From positions 2,242,501-2,306,500 of the forward strand of contig CM044306.1 of the NCBI GenBank assembly GCA_024291935.2: a DNA stretch of 64,000 nt, in the 5' to 3' direction. Under the pieces are notes generated by a model. The model was not told the origin of the DNA. It saw only the letters and a list, made by a program, of their open reading frames with translations, and made no database searches. A program made the translations under genes and the position numbers. The stretch is from Okapia johnstoni. Taxonomy: Eukaryota > Chordata > Mammalia > Artiodactyla > Giraffidae. Position 1 is the stretch's first letter, and every line of letters begins with the position of its first letter. Below, one piece after another: positions 1-11,432 of this stretch.

Positions 1-1396
1 GATATCAGGAACGACAAGAAGCACTGTTTTTGGTGGACTGACAGGGGGGCCTGTTTGTCATTATTTGCATGAATATGACATACGATTGCAAATTGAATCA
101 GCTGACATCAGATGCCGTTGCTTTCCATGTTTGCTCAGAAAACCACTTGTTAACCTCAGTGGATGCTTCGTTTAGGTGTAACTCATAGATGTTAAATTTT
201 TTTTGCATTTTTACACTTTATTCCCAGAAGACATAGTAGGAACAGCAAAATTACAGCAGAGTTAATTTTAGCATCTTCACAAAGGCGAAGAAATGAATTG
301 GGTCTCTGGAGAGCATTTTTCTCTCGCTTTCTATGGAGTGAAGTTATTTTTTCAAACTGATGGATTTGTTCACTCTTCTTTTATGGGAGTCCAGTTGATG
401 TCCAGTGGGCTGTTAGGTTCAGCTGCACAGCAGAGTGATTCAGGTACACATATACACGTGTCTACTCTCCGCGTGAGTTCAGGCTTTCAGATTCCACATG
501 TGAGTGAGATCACGAGGCAAGCTCACGAAGATGGGTGTGTTTGGGAACAGCAGAGCTGCAGTTGGAGGCGAGCACATGGTAGCAAATTACAGGGAGCTTG
601 TTGGAGGCTTGGGGTAGGTTGTAGTTACAGGCAGAGAATACAAAACGGGGGCAGTTTGGGGGCAGTTCCGTCAGTCAACTAAAATCTGCAAGAAGCAGAG
701 ACCAGCCTTGAGAGCTTTCTGAGCAGACAGTCCGTCCAGGCACACAGGCGAAGCTAAGTGCAGCCTCTTGGTGAGACCAGTTCGAGCTGGGGCGCTTTCA
801 TCCGTGCCTCTGGCGAAAACTCCCAAGGGTAATGCAAGACCACCTTTGACAAACGCGCCACCATCCGAGTCTCTTAGTCTTTAAGTTTGGTCTTCCCCAG
901 TCTCCAGTTCACATCCTCTGGTCCTGTTTTAGACTGAAATTCTTTCACGCTAGTCTGTCTTCTTGTGAGCAAGACTGAATTCAGGACAACCTGTGACGTC
1001 ATCTTGATGGTGTCACCCCTAGGAGGAATTTCACGCTGTGGCTCCTGGGAGGTCCCAAGAATGAGCATGAGGGCTGGACAGAGAGCAGCAGGTGGGGGCA
1101 GAAAGTTCAGGTAGAAGGTGCCGGGAGACCATATGCTTTCCCGGAGCTCTGAACAAGCATGTGGACTGAGCCCTGCCTATAGACCTCTCAGCAGGGAATC
1201 GGCAGCCAGTGCTGCTGGACAGGGTTGACAATGTGATACTGGGTCTGGACCATCACTGCCTGACCTGGGAGCTATTTGGACAGTGGCGAGTGGCCACTCA
1301 GGAGCCAGGAGTGAGACCAGGTGAAGTGTGAGCATTGCCTAGATGTGACAGTGTTCTGGGGGAGAGAAGGAAGCCAGGATTTAGTTTGGGGCCGTC
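1..1396. other. unique sequence, no gene seen
   Basis: No repeat family, splice-flanked block or convincing coding frame was recognised here. The short frames present (up to 129 codons) have no recognisable domain and no conserved-looking composition. The left edge of the window may cut a larger feature. Confidence 0.5.
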
Positions 1397-1403
1397 AGAG
1401 AAT

Positions 1404-1613
1404 GGGCTTCGCTGGTGGCTCAGTGGTATAGATTCCTCCTGCCAGTGCAGGAGACACGGGTTTGATCCCTGGGTTGGGAAGATTCCCTGGGTGCCATCGC
1501 ACCCCTCAGTATTCTTGCCTGAGAAATCCCATGGACAGAGGAGCCTGGCGGTCTATAGTCCATGGGGTTGCAAAGAGATGGACATGACTTAATGACTAAG
1601 CAACTACAACATG
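1404..1613 (+). mobile_element. Bov-tA SINE
   Basis: It starts with the tRNA-Glu-like head (GGGCTTCGCTGGTGGCTCAG) and a B-box-like GGTTTGATCCC, then the Bov-A body with the conserved CCCATGGACAGAGGAGCCTGG. A 7-bp direct repeat, AGAGAAT (1397-1403 and 1614-1620), flanks it as a likely target-site duplication. The Bov-A part is diverged just after the tRNA-like head. Confidence 0.93.
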
Positions 1614-1620
1614 AGAGAAT

Positions 1621-3394
1621 AGAGATTTAGGGTTTTTCGCTTTTACTGAATGACTTTCATCCTTCCAAGAAATCTGGCTGGGTTAGAAGCCTAGAAACAG
1701 GTAGGTAAGGGCGTGGGGTGGGGATGGGCACAGGTCAGAGTGTGGGATTCAGACAGAGACCCTAGGAACCTGGGCCCTTGGTTTCCACCCTAGACAAAGG
1801 GCCCTGTAGGTCCTCTACTGATACAACCAGTGAATTTTCAGAATTCCTTTATCATTTTCCACTGTAGTACATTGGACTTGACCTTGTTTACTCTTGAACC
1901 CCGCTACCAAACTCCAGTGGTTCGTAATCTTTCTGGAGCACGTAGAATTTGTTTCACGCAGCTGGTTTTGCACTGCGCTGCTTCTAGAGACTGTTGTGAA
2001 AGCTTTACTGCTGCAGAATGGAGGTGCTTGCTGTGATGTCCTTGGCTGCAAATATTGGGTGAGTCTTTATCTCAGTAGAATATTAGCTTTTCCATAGAAA
2101 TTATAAATTGAAATTATGCACCATGAAAGGGAGTACAGAAGCTGAGAAAATTGAATGAGAAAAGAGTCTATATTCAAGTTTCCTATTTAATAATTTAAAG
2201 TGCACACTAATTGAAGAATCTTGGATTTTGGAATTGGTCATCTCTAATGAAATTTCAGTATTTGGGATAAAGGGGCTGAAAATTAGAGGCGGACTGAAGA
2301 TTAGAGGCAGACTGAAATGGGATGTCACATTGCCGCTTCTTTAGTAGATAGAAAAGCTTTAATGACTTTGTTTATAATTTTCGCTTGAGGATTGTTCAAA
2401 GAAAAGGCTCCATCACACCCCCATTCTACTGTTTTTGTTTTCTTCGTCCTTTGCCAGAAAAGAAAACCAAGAAATCTGAAAATACATGTGGCAGGTTCGG
2501 ACTGATGGGGAGCAAGTCTTAATTGTGACCTCATGATTCCACAGGTTTTCATTTAATTCTAGGAGTGTTTCTTTGGCCGTAGTCCAGTCTCAGTGTCTCT
2601 GAATCAAATGGCCCCTTTTTCAGCTACTGAATCTAGGGAAATCTGCATGCAAGTAACCTCAAGCAGTCTATGAGAAATGGTGGTGCTGATGGCTTATCAA
2701 GGCCACAGCAGGAAAAAGTGCTCTGATGAGTAAGGCGTTGGGCTTGTTGAAGGCATCCAAATTGGCCCCGACACATGGTTAGTGGCAGATAAGATATGAT
2801 CAGAAGGCGCTGACTCTAGTGCCTTGGAATTTTTTGAAACAAATTTTGGGTTCAAAGGAAAAACAAGCAAACAGGAAAATGAACTTGCAGTAGAACAAGA
2901 ACAAAGGAAAATTCATACACAAAATGAAGGAAAATGAGTCAAAGCGATGAGTGTGGGTGTTGATTATTTTACTCTAACTTTACAGATGGCCGTTTTATAT
3001 CAGCACCGTGCAGTGTGACCTCACTGCCTTAGGATCCCACAGGCGGAATCTCCGAATTCACTAGAACATGTCTTCCCTCCCAGGAGACCTTGGTTAACTC
3101 TGCTTACTCAGACCTTATTTAAAACATACCCATCCTGTAGGTAATGACTAAACGTGATATAAAGACGTCTTACACGTCTGACTAAAAGCTCAATGGAAAA
3201 ATAGGTAAAGAATACAGACATTTGGCAATTGAATGTAGAAATCACTATTGAAATATGAAAAAAAGTTCCCTCTGACAATTTTAAATGAAAATAACATGAC
3301 AATAGTGTTATTTTTAAGCCTCTGAAAGTGGCAAGAAAAAAGGAGAATACGTTCTGTGATGATAACCTGTGGTCTTGTAAATTGGTATAATTTT
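1621..3394. other. unique sequence, no gene seen
   Basis: AT-rich DNA without a recognised repeat or coding region. Both strands are broken by frequent stops. Overlapping frames near 1815-2097 on both strands have no domain and are treated as chance. Confidence 0.5.
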
Positions 3395-3404
3395 CTTAAA
3401 AAAA

Positions 3405-3582
3405 TTTTTTTTTCATGTGGACCGTTTAAAAAGTCTTTATTCACTTTGTTACAATATTGCTTCTGTATTATGTTTTGGCGTTTGGGCTGCGAGACGCGTG
3501 GAATCTGGGATCTTAGCTCCGAACCTGTGCCTCCTGCATTGGAAGGTGAAGTTCTAACCACTGGACCGCCAGGGAAGCCCCT
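3405..3582 (-). mobile_element. CHR-type tRNA-derived SINE
   Basis: Read on the minus strand it begins with a head complementary to GACCGCCAGGGAAGCCCC and ends in the CHR 3' region, seen here as ATGTGGACCGTTTAAAAAGTC plus an oligo-T. The same 3' module recurs at 8.9, 38.7 and 58.3 kb. CHR SINEs are an artiodactyl/cetacean family older than Bov-tA. Confidence 0.8.
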
Positions 3583-3720
3583 GGTGTAACTGTCTAAAGA
3601 CCAGCTTGGCGATACTATATTCATGCAGAAACTTGTCTTTGCATGATCTGACCCATCCTAAAACATAAACTTGATGGTGATTTTTCTGCAATATAATCTG
3701 CTGTTGGTTTCGCCTTAAAG

Positions 3721-4300
3721 CAGGGTCAGTAGATTTTTTTTCCTACAAAGGGATAGATGATAAATATTTTAGGGCTTGTGTGCCACAGGGTCCCTATCTC
3801 ACTGACTCAGCTCTGCCCTTGTGCATAGAAACAGCCATGTTGCTGAGCCACAGTCAGTCGTGTCTGACTCTTTGTGACCCCCTGGACTGTAGCCGGCCAG
3901 GCTCCTCTGTCCATGGGATTTCCCAAGCAAGAGTACTGGAGTGGGTTGCCATTTTCTCCTCCAGGAGAATCTTCCCAGTCCAGAGATTGAACCTGTGTCT
4001 CCTGCATCTCCTGCATTGGCAGGTGGATTCTTTGCCACTGAGCCCCACCTGGGAAGCACCCCCCCTCCAAAAAAAAAACAGTCATAGAAAGTAGCTAAAT
4101 ACACAAGCATGACTGTTTTCCAATCAAACTTTATTTATAAACACTGATATTTCAATTTCATACAAATTTATCATCTTCCTAATATTATTACCCTTATGAT
4201 TTTTTTTCAGCTATTTAAAGTGTAAAACCCATTCTTAGCTCACCGGTGGTTCCAAAACAGGTGGTGGGCTATATTTGGCCATCTGGCTCTGATTTAAAAC
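3721..4300. mobile_element. hAT-like nonautonomous DNA element, split by a SINE
   Basis: The two halves (3721-3838 and 4076-4300) together match a common mammalian nonautonomous DNA repeat, remembered by its internal block with GATAAATATTTTAGGGCTTG and the later CAAACTTTATTTATAAACAC. The right end has the GGTGGTGGGCTATATTTGGCC terminal block. No coding capacity is visible. The superfamily assignment (hAT) is from memory; the exact family is not assigned. Confidence 0.55.
3839..4075 (-). mobile_element. Bov-tA SINE inside the hAT-like element
   Basis: Reverse-orientation Bov-tA with CCTCTGTCCATGGGATTTCC and the head complement at the right end. The flanks are AAACAGCCAT (3829-3838) and AAACAGTCAT (4076-4085), a 10-bp duplication with one change. 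The duplicated site lies inside the older DNA element, so the SINE came later. Confidence 0.92.
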
Positions 4301-4474
4301 ACCTATGGCTTAAGACATAAAAGCTCAAAACCCCCAAACTTTTACTATAGTCTAATAAGTATACAACAATATTCTGGTTAAAAAATGTACCTTAATTCAA
4401 AATACTTCTAAAGAAAGCTAACCATCATCTGAGCGTTCAGTGAGTCATAATCGTTCTGCTGGTGGAGAGTTTTA

Positions 4475-6420
4475 GCTCGACGTTGATGGCTGCTGACTGA
4501 TCAGGACGGGGGCTGCTGGAGAAACTGAAGCTTGCTGCCCCGATTGACTTCTCCTTCCACTAGTGACTTCTCTGTAGCGGCAATGTTTGATCGCATTTTA
4601 CCCGCAGGAGACCTTCTTTCAAAACTGGAGTCAGTCCTCTCAAACCCCGCCGCTGCTGTATTAACTAAATTATGTAATGTTCTTAATTCTTCGTTGTCAG
4701 TTCAACAACTTTCACAGCCTCTTCACCAGGAGTAGATCCCAGCTCAGGAAAACACTTTCTTTGCTCGTCCATAAGGAGCACCTCCTCGTCTGTTAAAGTT
4801 TTACCACGATGTTGCAGCGTCGCAGTCACATCTTCCGCTCCACTTCTCACCCCAGTTCTCTTGCTGTCTCACCCACGTCTACAGTCACCTCCTGCACTGA
4901 AGCCTTGAGCCCCTCAGAGTCTCCCGAGAGAGCTGGAATCAACTTCTTCCAAACTCCTGTTAATGCTGATATTGTGACCTCTCCCCATGAATTACAATGT
5001 CCTTAGTGGTATCTAGAATGCTGAATCCTTTCCAGCAGGTTTTCAGTTTACTTTGCCCAAATCCAGCAGAGGAATCACTGTCAATGGTAGCAAGACCTTG
5101 CGAAGTGTATTTCTTAAAGAAATAAGACTTGAAAGTCAAAATTACTCCTTAAACCAGGGACTGCAGAATGCATATTATGTGCGCAGGCGTGAAAACCACA
5201 GGATCTCCTAGTCCAACCCCATCAGAACCCTTGGATGACCAGGTGCATGGTCCGTGAGCAGTAGTATTTTAAAGAGAATCTTTTCTTTTTTCTCCTGAGT
5301 AGTAGGTCCCAACAATGGGCTTAAAATACTCAGTGAACCATGCTGTTGACAGATGCGCTGTTGTCCAGGCTTTCTAGTCCCACTTACAGAGCACAGACAG
5401 AGTGGACTGGACAGAATTCTTAAGGGTCCTAGGACTTCTGGAATGGCAAGTGAGCACTGGCTTCAGCTTCAAGTCACCAGCTGCTTTAGCCCTTAACGGA
5501 AGAGTCAGCCTGTCCTTTGAAGCTTTAAAGCCAGGCATTGACTTCTCTCCATAAAGATGAAAAGCCTAGATGGCATCTTCCAAAATAAAGCTGTTTCTTC
5601 TACATTGAAGTTTCTTTGTTTAGTGTGGCTACCTTCACTACATGGGCTTCTCAGGTGGCACCGTGGTAAAGAATCCGCCTGCCAATGCAGGAGGTGTAAG
5701 AGACATGGGTTTGATCCCTGGGTTGGGAAGATCCCCTGGAGAAGGAAATGGCAACCCACTCCAGTATCCTTGCCTGGAGAATCCCGTGGACAGAGCCTGG
5801 GGGACTACAGTCCATGGAGTCAAAGAGTCAGACATGACTGAGCGACTAACACAAATTAATAAATAAGCAAATAAAAAACAGGAAGTGTAATAGGATCCTC
5901 TTTTTGTAAAAGTAGGCAATAAGTTATCTTAGCTAGGTCTTCTGGATAACTTGCTGCAGCTTCTGCAGAGTACCTGCTGCTTCTTCTGACATTTGGATGT
6001 TATAGAGGCGGCTGTTTTCCTCCAGCCTCATGAACCAACCTCTGCTAAGCTCCAAGCTTTTCCTCTGCAGCTTCCTCATGTCTCTCAGCCTTAAAAGAGG
6101 TGAAGAGAGTCAAGGCTTTGTTCTGGCTGAGGCTTTAGCTTTAAGGGAATCTTGGGCCAGGTTTGATCTTCTAACCAGACCACTAAGACTTTCTGCGTGT
6201 CAGCAATAAGGCTCTTTTGCTTTCTCATCATTTGTGTGCTCACTGGAGCAGCACTTTTGTTTTCCTTCAAGGACTTTTCTTTTGCATTCACAACTTGGCT
6301 GACTGTGTGGAGCTAGAGGCCTGTCTTGAAGTCCGTCTCAGCTTCAGACATACTTTTCTCACTAAGCTCAGTCATTACTAGCTTTTGATTTAAAGTGAGA
6401 GACTCGACTCTTACTTTCTC
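4475..6420 (-). pseudogene. Tigger-type transposase remnant (TIGD1/JRK-like)
   Basis: The reading is broken by many stops and frameshifts but several family blocks can be followed from right to left. The N-terminal DNA-binding part lies near 6240-6420 (VSQVVNAKEK-like). The WLEDQT block is near 6165-6185. A first catalytic block, FNVEETALFW, lies near 5575-5612; the expected Asp of NVDET reads Glu (codon at 5598-5600). A second catalytic block, TDHAPGHP, lies near 5233-5256 with its Asp kept. The C-terminal region runs to about 4475. An intact relative is about 590 residues long. The fragment cannot make a transposase and is annotated as a fossil, not as a domesticated TIGD gene. A Bov-tA separates the first catalytic block from the N-terminal half. 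Confidence 0.78.
5644..5850 (+). mobile_element. Bov-tA SINE inside Tigger
   Basis: Typical head (GGGCTTCTCAGGTGGCACCG), a B-box-like GGTTTGATCCC and a Bov-A body ending GACATGACTGAGCGACTAAC. It splits the Tigger transposase remnant. There is a short deletion in the GGACAGAGGAGCCTGG block, which reads GGACAGAGCCTGG here. Confidence 0.93.
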
Positions 6421-7273
6421 TTAAATACTCAGAAGCCCTGGTAGGGCTGCTCATTGGTTTAATTTCAGTACTAGGGAATGGGGAGGCCCAGGCAGAGGGG
6501 GAGAGGCGGGTCTGAGCAGCTGATGGAGCGGTCAGAACCCACACAGCGTTTATCCGTGAAGTTCTCTGTCTTTCATGGGTGGAATTCATGGCACCCCAAA
6601 ACGTTTGAAATGGTGACATCAAAGGTGTCACCAAAGCAAATAAAATACCTATAAAAAATTTGGACATATTGGGAAAACTACCAAAACATAACACATAGAT
6701 AGGGAGTGACCAAATGCTGTTGGAACAATGGAGCTGGTAGCCTTGTTCAAGGCAGGGTTACCGTAAACCTTCAATTTGTAGAACCACGCAGTATCTGCAA
6801 AGCACAATAAAACGAGGTCTGCTCGTGTCATCAGAGAGCCAGCATTTGACTTCCCAGCCATCTCAGGGAAGTTAAACACAGGTGTGTTTGTATTTGTAAT
6901 TTTTAAAAAATTATTTATTTGAGTTGGGATCTGACTGATTTCCACATATGATGAATAACTTCTGATTCATAGGTGCCCCCATTCTTCCTCACTCTGTCTC
7001 TCTCTTTCTTTACTTGCAGTTTATTTATTGAATAGACTGGATCATTTGTCCAGAGTCTGGATTTGGCTGGTTGCCCCCTAGGGTGGCCCTGCCTTCTAAG
7101 TTTCCTGTAAGTTGATAGCTCTGTATGGAGCCTTGATAAGCTCAATCTGAGAATAACGGTGGGGAGAGCAAGGAAGACTTGTGGATGCTTTGTTGTCTTT
7201 TGTAGAGAGGCTTGTTTTCTTTCTTTTTATGACATTTACAGATACTGTTGGTAGCAACCTAGATTCATTAACT

Positions 7274-7490
7274 AAGTTGTTCAGTCACTAAGTTGTGTCT
7301 GACTCTTTGCAACCCCATGGACTGTAGCCTACCAGGCTCTCTGTCCATGGGATTCTCCAGGCAAGAATGCTGGAGTGGATTGCCATTCCCTTCTCCAGGG
7401 GATCTTCCTGACCCGGGGATCAAACCCACATCTCCTGTGCTGCCTGGATTGGCAGGCAAATTCTTTACCACTAAGCTACCAGGGAAGCCC
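7274..7490 (-). mobile_element. Bov-tA SINE
   Basis: Full-length reverse copy, from CAGTCACTAAGTTGTGTCTG at the 3' tip to CTACCAGGGAAGCCC at the head. The target duplication is not clear. Confidence 0.93.
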
Positions 7491-8416
7491 AGACTTCTTA
7501 ATTAACATTTCCAAAATAGTTATAGTCTAATTCTAGCAACTTTTTCATTAGCTAGAAACTTCTATTTTAAAAAATGTCGTCTCATTTACAACTTTTCTCC
7601 CAAGTGGTACACTTTATGTCGGAAAATCAGGGCAAATGCTTCATATCCCCTCTATATTTCCTACTTTTTAAATAATGAGTTAGTAAGCATCTGTGATCAG
7701 TTAGTGTGATTATTTATTTGGGGAGGGTTATTGTGATTCATAGATTATACATACATGCATACATATACACATGCATACACGCATGAAATCTATACCCTTA
7801 GTATCTTTCAGCCCATTATGGTAATTTTTCCTGTCATTGCTCAGAGTGCTCCACTTTGATGGGAACAGTGGGCGGAGCTTCTTCAGCTTGCTTCCTGAGC
7901 CCTTTGGTAAGACGCCTGTAGTGTTTGTTAGGGTCGTTGTCACACAGGGATTTCAGCCTCTCCTGTACATTTCCAGTTTCATATCTGAAATCAATCATTT
8001 TTGCAAGAAGCCCTGGTTCTTTTAAGTAGGAAAAAATATTTGGACGCCACTGTCTAGTCTGCAGGGGTCATCATTAGTACTGAGATGGTTTTCTCAGTGG
8101 GACGATACTAGGAAATATGTAGAAATATTTTAAAAATAAAAAATGATGAGTTTTTATTGATGCTTCCAGTTTCAATTCAAGGATGTTTAAGGTTTGTACT
8201 AAACCTATTTTTGTATTAGATCTCTATCTTCTTTCTCTTACCCTAGAGTCCCAGTTTTCAACAGCCCAAGGATTTTTATTTACTTTTACTTATTTTTCTT
8301 TTAAAAAATTTCCCTGTAATATAGTTGCTTTACAGTGAGGAATTTTAGAGTAAACATATTCTGTTAACACTCAGTGCTTTTATGTTTAACACCCTCCCAA
8401 CACTCTAGGAAAAACG
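7491..8416. other. mostly unique AT-rich sequence
   Basis: No gene was seen. A T-rich piece at about 8275-8345 (TAATATAGTTGCTTTACAGT) resembles the antisense 3' end of L1 but is too short to be sure. Alternating purine-pyrimidine ATAC/CATGCATAC runs occur near 7747-7785. Confidence 0.45.
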
Positions 8417-8518
8417 ACACCACACTGCTGCCACTGTGTGATTATAGAAGAGAGTGTGCAACTTGCAACACCACCCTGCTGCCACTGTGTGATTATAGAA
8501 GAGAGTGTGCAGCTTGTC
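8417..8518. repeat. two-copy 51-bp tandem duplication
   Basis: Copies 8417-8467 and 8468-8518 are adjacent and nearly identical. They share CTGCTGCCACTGTGTGATTA and AGAAGAGAGTGTGCA, with differences at only a few positions. No mobile element is recognised in the unit. Confidence 0.9.
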
Positions 8519-8860
8519 CTGGTCGTTTTCTTTGTCTTGAGCATGTTTAGAGGGTTAGAGGACACCCTCCAGAAGCATGCAGACAGATTACTGTGCTTTA
8601 AAGTTGCATAGAATGGTTATGTTTCTCTGTGTGTGATGATGCTACCACCTAGATATACATTTAAAACCATTTACTTTTATTTTTGGTGCTGCATTTTAAG
8701 AATAATATCTAGGTTTTATAATTATCTGAAGCATTTACATAGTTTCAAAAGGAAATATCCGGAACAATGTAGATTCAAGGAAGGCTAAACTTATCTATAT
8801 ACAGTGTTACTGTTTGTTTTTAAAAAAGAGCAGATACATATTTATCATATATTTAGTATG

Positions 8861-8885
8861 TTGTTGTTCTTCAGTCACTAAGTCG
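8861..8885 (-). mobile_element. tip of a Bov SINE/BovB 3' end
   Basis: About 25 bases (TTGTTGTTCTTCAGTCACTA) match the reverse complement of the shared BovB/Bov-A 3' tail. It is an extreme 5' truncation or a remnant. Confidence 0.4.
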
Positions 8886-8978
8886 CCACAGGCCTCACAG
8901 CCAAAACATAAAACAGAGGCGATATTGTAACAAATGTAATACTTGACAGAATGGTCCACATCAAGAAAAAAATCTTAA
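8886..8978 (+). mobile_element. CHR-type SINE, 5'-truncated
   Basis: The 3' module of the CHR SINE is in forward orientation: CCAAAACATAAAACAG, then a block matching AGCAATATTGTAACAAATT, then AATGGTCCACATCAAG and an A-rich tail. The tRNA-like head is missing. Confidence 0.7.
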
Positions 8979-9548
8979 AAAAACCCCAGAAAAACAACAA
9001 AGTATATACCAACTGGATGATAGTCAAACTTGTCCCAAGAAACTGACTATTCCTGAGCTGTGTGGCATGTCTTAGTTCTGAATAATATTTGCCAAGCAAT
9101 AATGATATCATGATTAAGTGCTAATGTAACAAATTTTGATACAAGTGAGTTGAGACTTTGACTAGAAGGCAAGAATGTATGGAGACTAGTTGTAAAAGAG
9201 ATGTGGCAAATGAGTTAAATCCTTAGGATCTACAGCAGGAAGTCCACAGGTAGTATTCTAAAATGGAGCAGTTTAGAAATGGTAGTACCTGTTGCTTAGG
9301 TGTTGGAAAGGACATGTCCAAAGAAACATCTAAAAGAGTAGAAAGTAATTGTTTCTGGGGGATGGGAATAGAGTGTATAGAGGAAAAGTGCCCATTTTCA
9401 AAGAAAGTTACATAGAAACATTTGACTTTTTAAACTCTTTAACTGTATGGCATTGATACAGTACCTTTCTTAAAGGGAAGCCAGGGCAGGAACCAGAAGT
9501 GGAAAGGACCACATGGTAGAAGGGTTACTGTCAGCATCCTCATTCGTG
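8979..9548. other. unique sequence, no gene seen
   Basis: No repeat or coding sequence recognised on either strand. Confidence 0.45.
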
Positions 9549-9556
9549 ATCAACAT

Positions 9557-9765
9557 CAACAACGTTACTGTTGATGTTTAGTGGCTCTGTCACATCCGAC
9601 TCTTTGCAACCCCGCCAGGCTCCTCTGTCCACGGGATTCTCCAGGCAAGAATACTGGAGTGTGTTGCCGTTTCCTTCTCCAGGGGATCTTCCTGACCCAG
9701 TGATCGAACCCAGGGCTCCTGAATTGCAGGCAGATTCTTTACCATCTGAGCCTCCAGGGAAACCT
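9557..9765 (-). mobile_element. Bov-tA SINE
   Basis: Reverse copy. ATCAACAT at 9549-9556 and 9766-9773 is the likely target duplication. A block of about 13 bases corresponding to CCATGGACTGTAG is missing next to CCGCCAGGCTCC. Confidence 0.92.
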
Positions 9766-9779
9766 ATCAACATTGACAA

Positions 9780-10734
9780 TTTTTTTTTTTAAAGAGACTT
9801 GGAGTAGAAACAGTTAATAACCCCAACTAGAATAAATAGGAAGTCTAATGGTGTCTTAATTGAGCAAATATCAATGGGTTCCTAAAACCAAGAGAATGTA
9901 TGCTATTCCCAAATGGAATTCCTCTTTAAATGAAAGGACCTTCTTCTGTCAGCCGCTAATTAAATGAGAACCCCAGGGAGAGAATGAAGAGCTGTGAACT
10001 GTGAATACATCTTAAAAGTGAAAATACTGTCCTCTGGCGTAATGTATTAACACCTTCAATTTGCCAAAGAATCAGCAATAATGGTCAATTTATTGCTCTC
10101 AGGGAAATCATATGACTGCTGAAATGTGTAAGGAGAGCATCTAGAATTCCAAAACCCATTGTTTCTTTTGGAGAGGGGCAGGAATCATTGGCTGAGGTCG
10201 TCAATTACCTTCCAGTGATACCCCCTTGGAATTCACAGTGTCATTATTATCTTTGGGATTTGGGGGTCTGGAGGGATGGTGAGAAGGAAAATAGCATAGA
10301 CCAGTATAAACCTCATTCAAACCACTAATTTTTAAACATTATTATATCTAAAATTTTGCAGCTTGGATAAATTTTCCCCCTCAATTCTCCTTTTCCCATT
10401 TATTGCAAAGCATGATAAAACTGAAAATGAGCTGAGCGTGGAAAAGCTGTGTGTGTATAAGAGTTCCTGAGTTTTAAAATGTGTATATTGAGTTTCTGTG
10501 CACTAACAAGTGCAGGAGGGACTAAGCTGAGGTCCCAAGGGTTGAGTTTATCATTGGTCTTCCCTGATATTTGAACATAGAAGATGGAGCTCGGAGGTGA
10601 GCTCTGTGGTAGCTAGGACATCCCGTGACCCCTCTTCCTGCTTGCAGACTATCTTGGCCCATCATCTATATTAAATATTGAGATGAATGCTCTGGGAATG
10701 AAAGCTTATGTGATTTTTTATTTCTTTATTTTGA
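9780..10734. other. unique sequence, no gene seen
   Basis: No repeat family or coding frame recognised. It starts in an oligo-T run next to the SINE target duplication. Confidence 0.45.
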
Positions 10735-10800
10735 TAGCTATTTTTCTTCCAACTTTGTTGAGGTGTAATAGACGTACAACACTGTATAAGCGCAAGCTAT
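10735..10800 (-). mobile_element. L1 3' end fragment
   Basis: The motif TGTTGAGGTGTAATAGACGT is the antisense of the mammalian L1 3' untranslated region. The fragment stops where the Bov-tA at 10801 begins, and no continuation was found to the right. Confidence 0.6.
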
Positions 10801-10983
10801 GGGCTTCCCTGGTGACTCAGCTGATAAAGAATCTGCTTGCAATTCGAGAGACCTGGGCTCAATCCCTGGATTGGGAAGATCCCATGGAGAAGGGAACAGT
10901 TACCCACTCTGGTATTCTGGCCTTGAATCCCATGGACTGTATAGTCCACGGGGTTGCAAAGAGTTGGCCACACTGAGCAACTT
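10801..10983 (+). mobile_element. Bov-tA SINE, diverged
   Basis: Head GGGCTTCCCTGGTGACTCAG and tail GAGTTGGCCACACTGAGCAA. The middle is shortened: the CAGAGGAGCCTGGCGGGC block is missing between CCCATGGAC and TATAGTCC. It shares that TGGACTGTATAGTCC form with the copy at 42300, which suggests an older subfamily. Confidence 0.88.
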
Positions 10984-11015
10984 AAAAAAAAAGTGTGAGC
11001 TCTAAGTGTGAGCCC

Positions 11016-11432
11016 TGGTTTTTCCAGCAGTCATGTATGTATGTGAGAGTTGGACTATAAAGAAGTCAGAGTGCCAAAGAGTTGATGCTTTTTAATTGTG
11101 GTGCTGGAGAAGACTCTTGAGAGTCCCTTGGAGTCCCTTGGACAGCAAGGAGATCAAACCAGTCCATCCTAAAGGAAATCAACCCTGAATATTCATTGGA
11201 AGGACTAATGCTGAAGCTGATGCTCCAATACTTTGGCCACCTGATGCAAAGAGCTGACTCATTGGTAAAGACCCTGATGCTGGGAAAGATTGAAGGCGAA
11301 AAGAGAAGGCGGCAGCATTGATTCAATGGACGTGAACTTGGGCAAACTGCAGAAGATGGTGATGGACAGGGAGGCCTGGTGTGCTACAGTACATGGGGTC
11401 CCAAAGAGTTGGACAGGACTTGGTGACTGAAC
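11016..11432 (+). mobile_element. BovB LINE 3' fragment
   Basis: Forward BovB 3' end, starting in the RT C-terminal region (TTTTTCCAGCAGTCATGTAT) and running to GGACTTGGTGACTGAAC. It is heavily 5'-truncated, with a deletion near 11310-11330 where the usual GAGGATGAGATGG block is lost. Confidence 0.92.

Larger units (their letters stand above)
4320..6833 (-). mobile_element. Tigger (pogo-like) DNA transposon fossil
   Basis: The right end (6790-6833) carries a Tigger1-like terminal sequence with TATCTGCAAAGCACAATAAA followed by ACGAGG. The left part resembles the 3' untranslated part of Tigger, but the left terminal repeat was not found, so that end looks eroded. A degraded transposase frame lies between them on the minus strand, and a Bov-tA at 5644-5850 interrupts it. 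Tigger elements belong to the Tc1/mariner (pogo) superfamily, use a DDE/D transposase and cut-and-paste transposition, and are long inactive in mammals. Confidence 0.8.
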
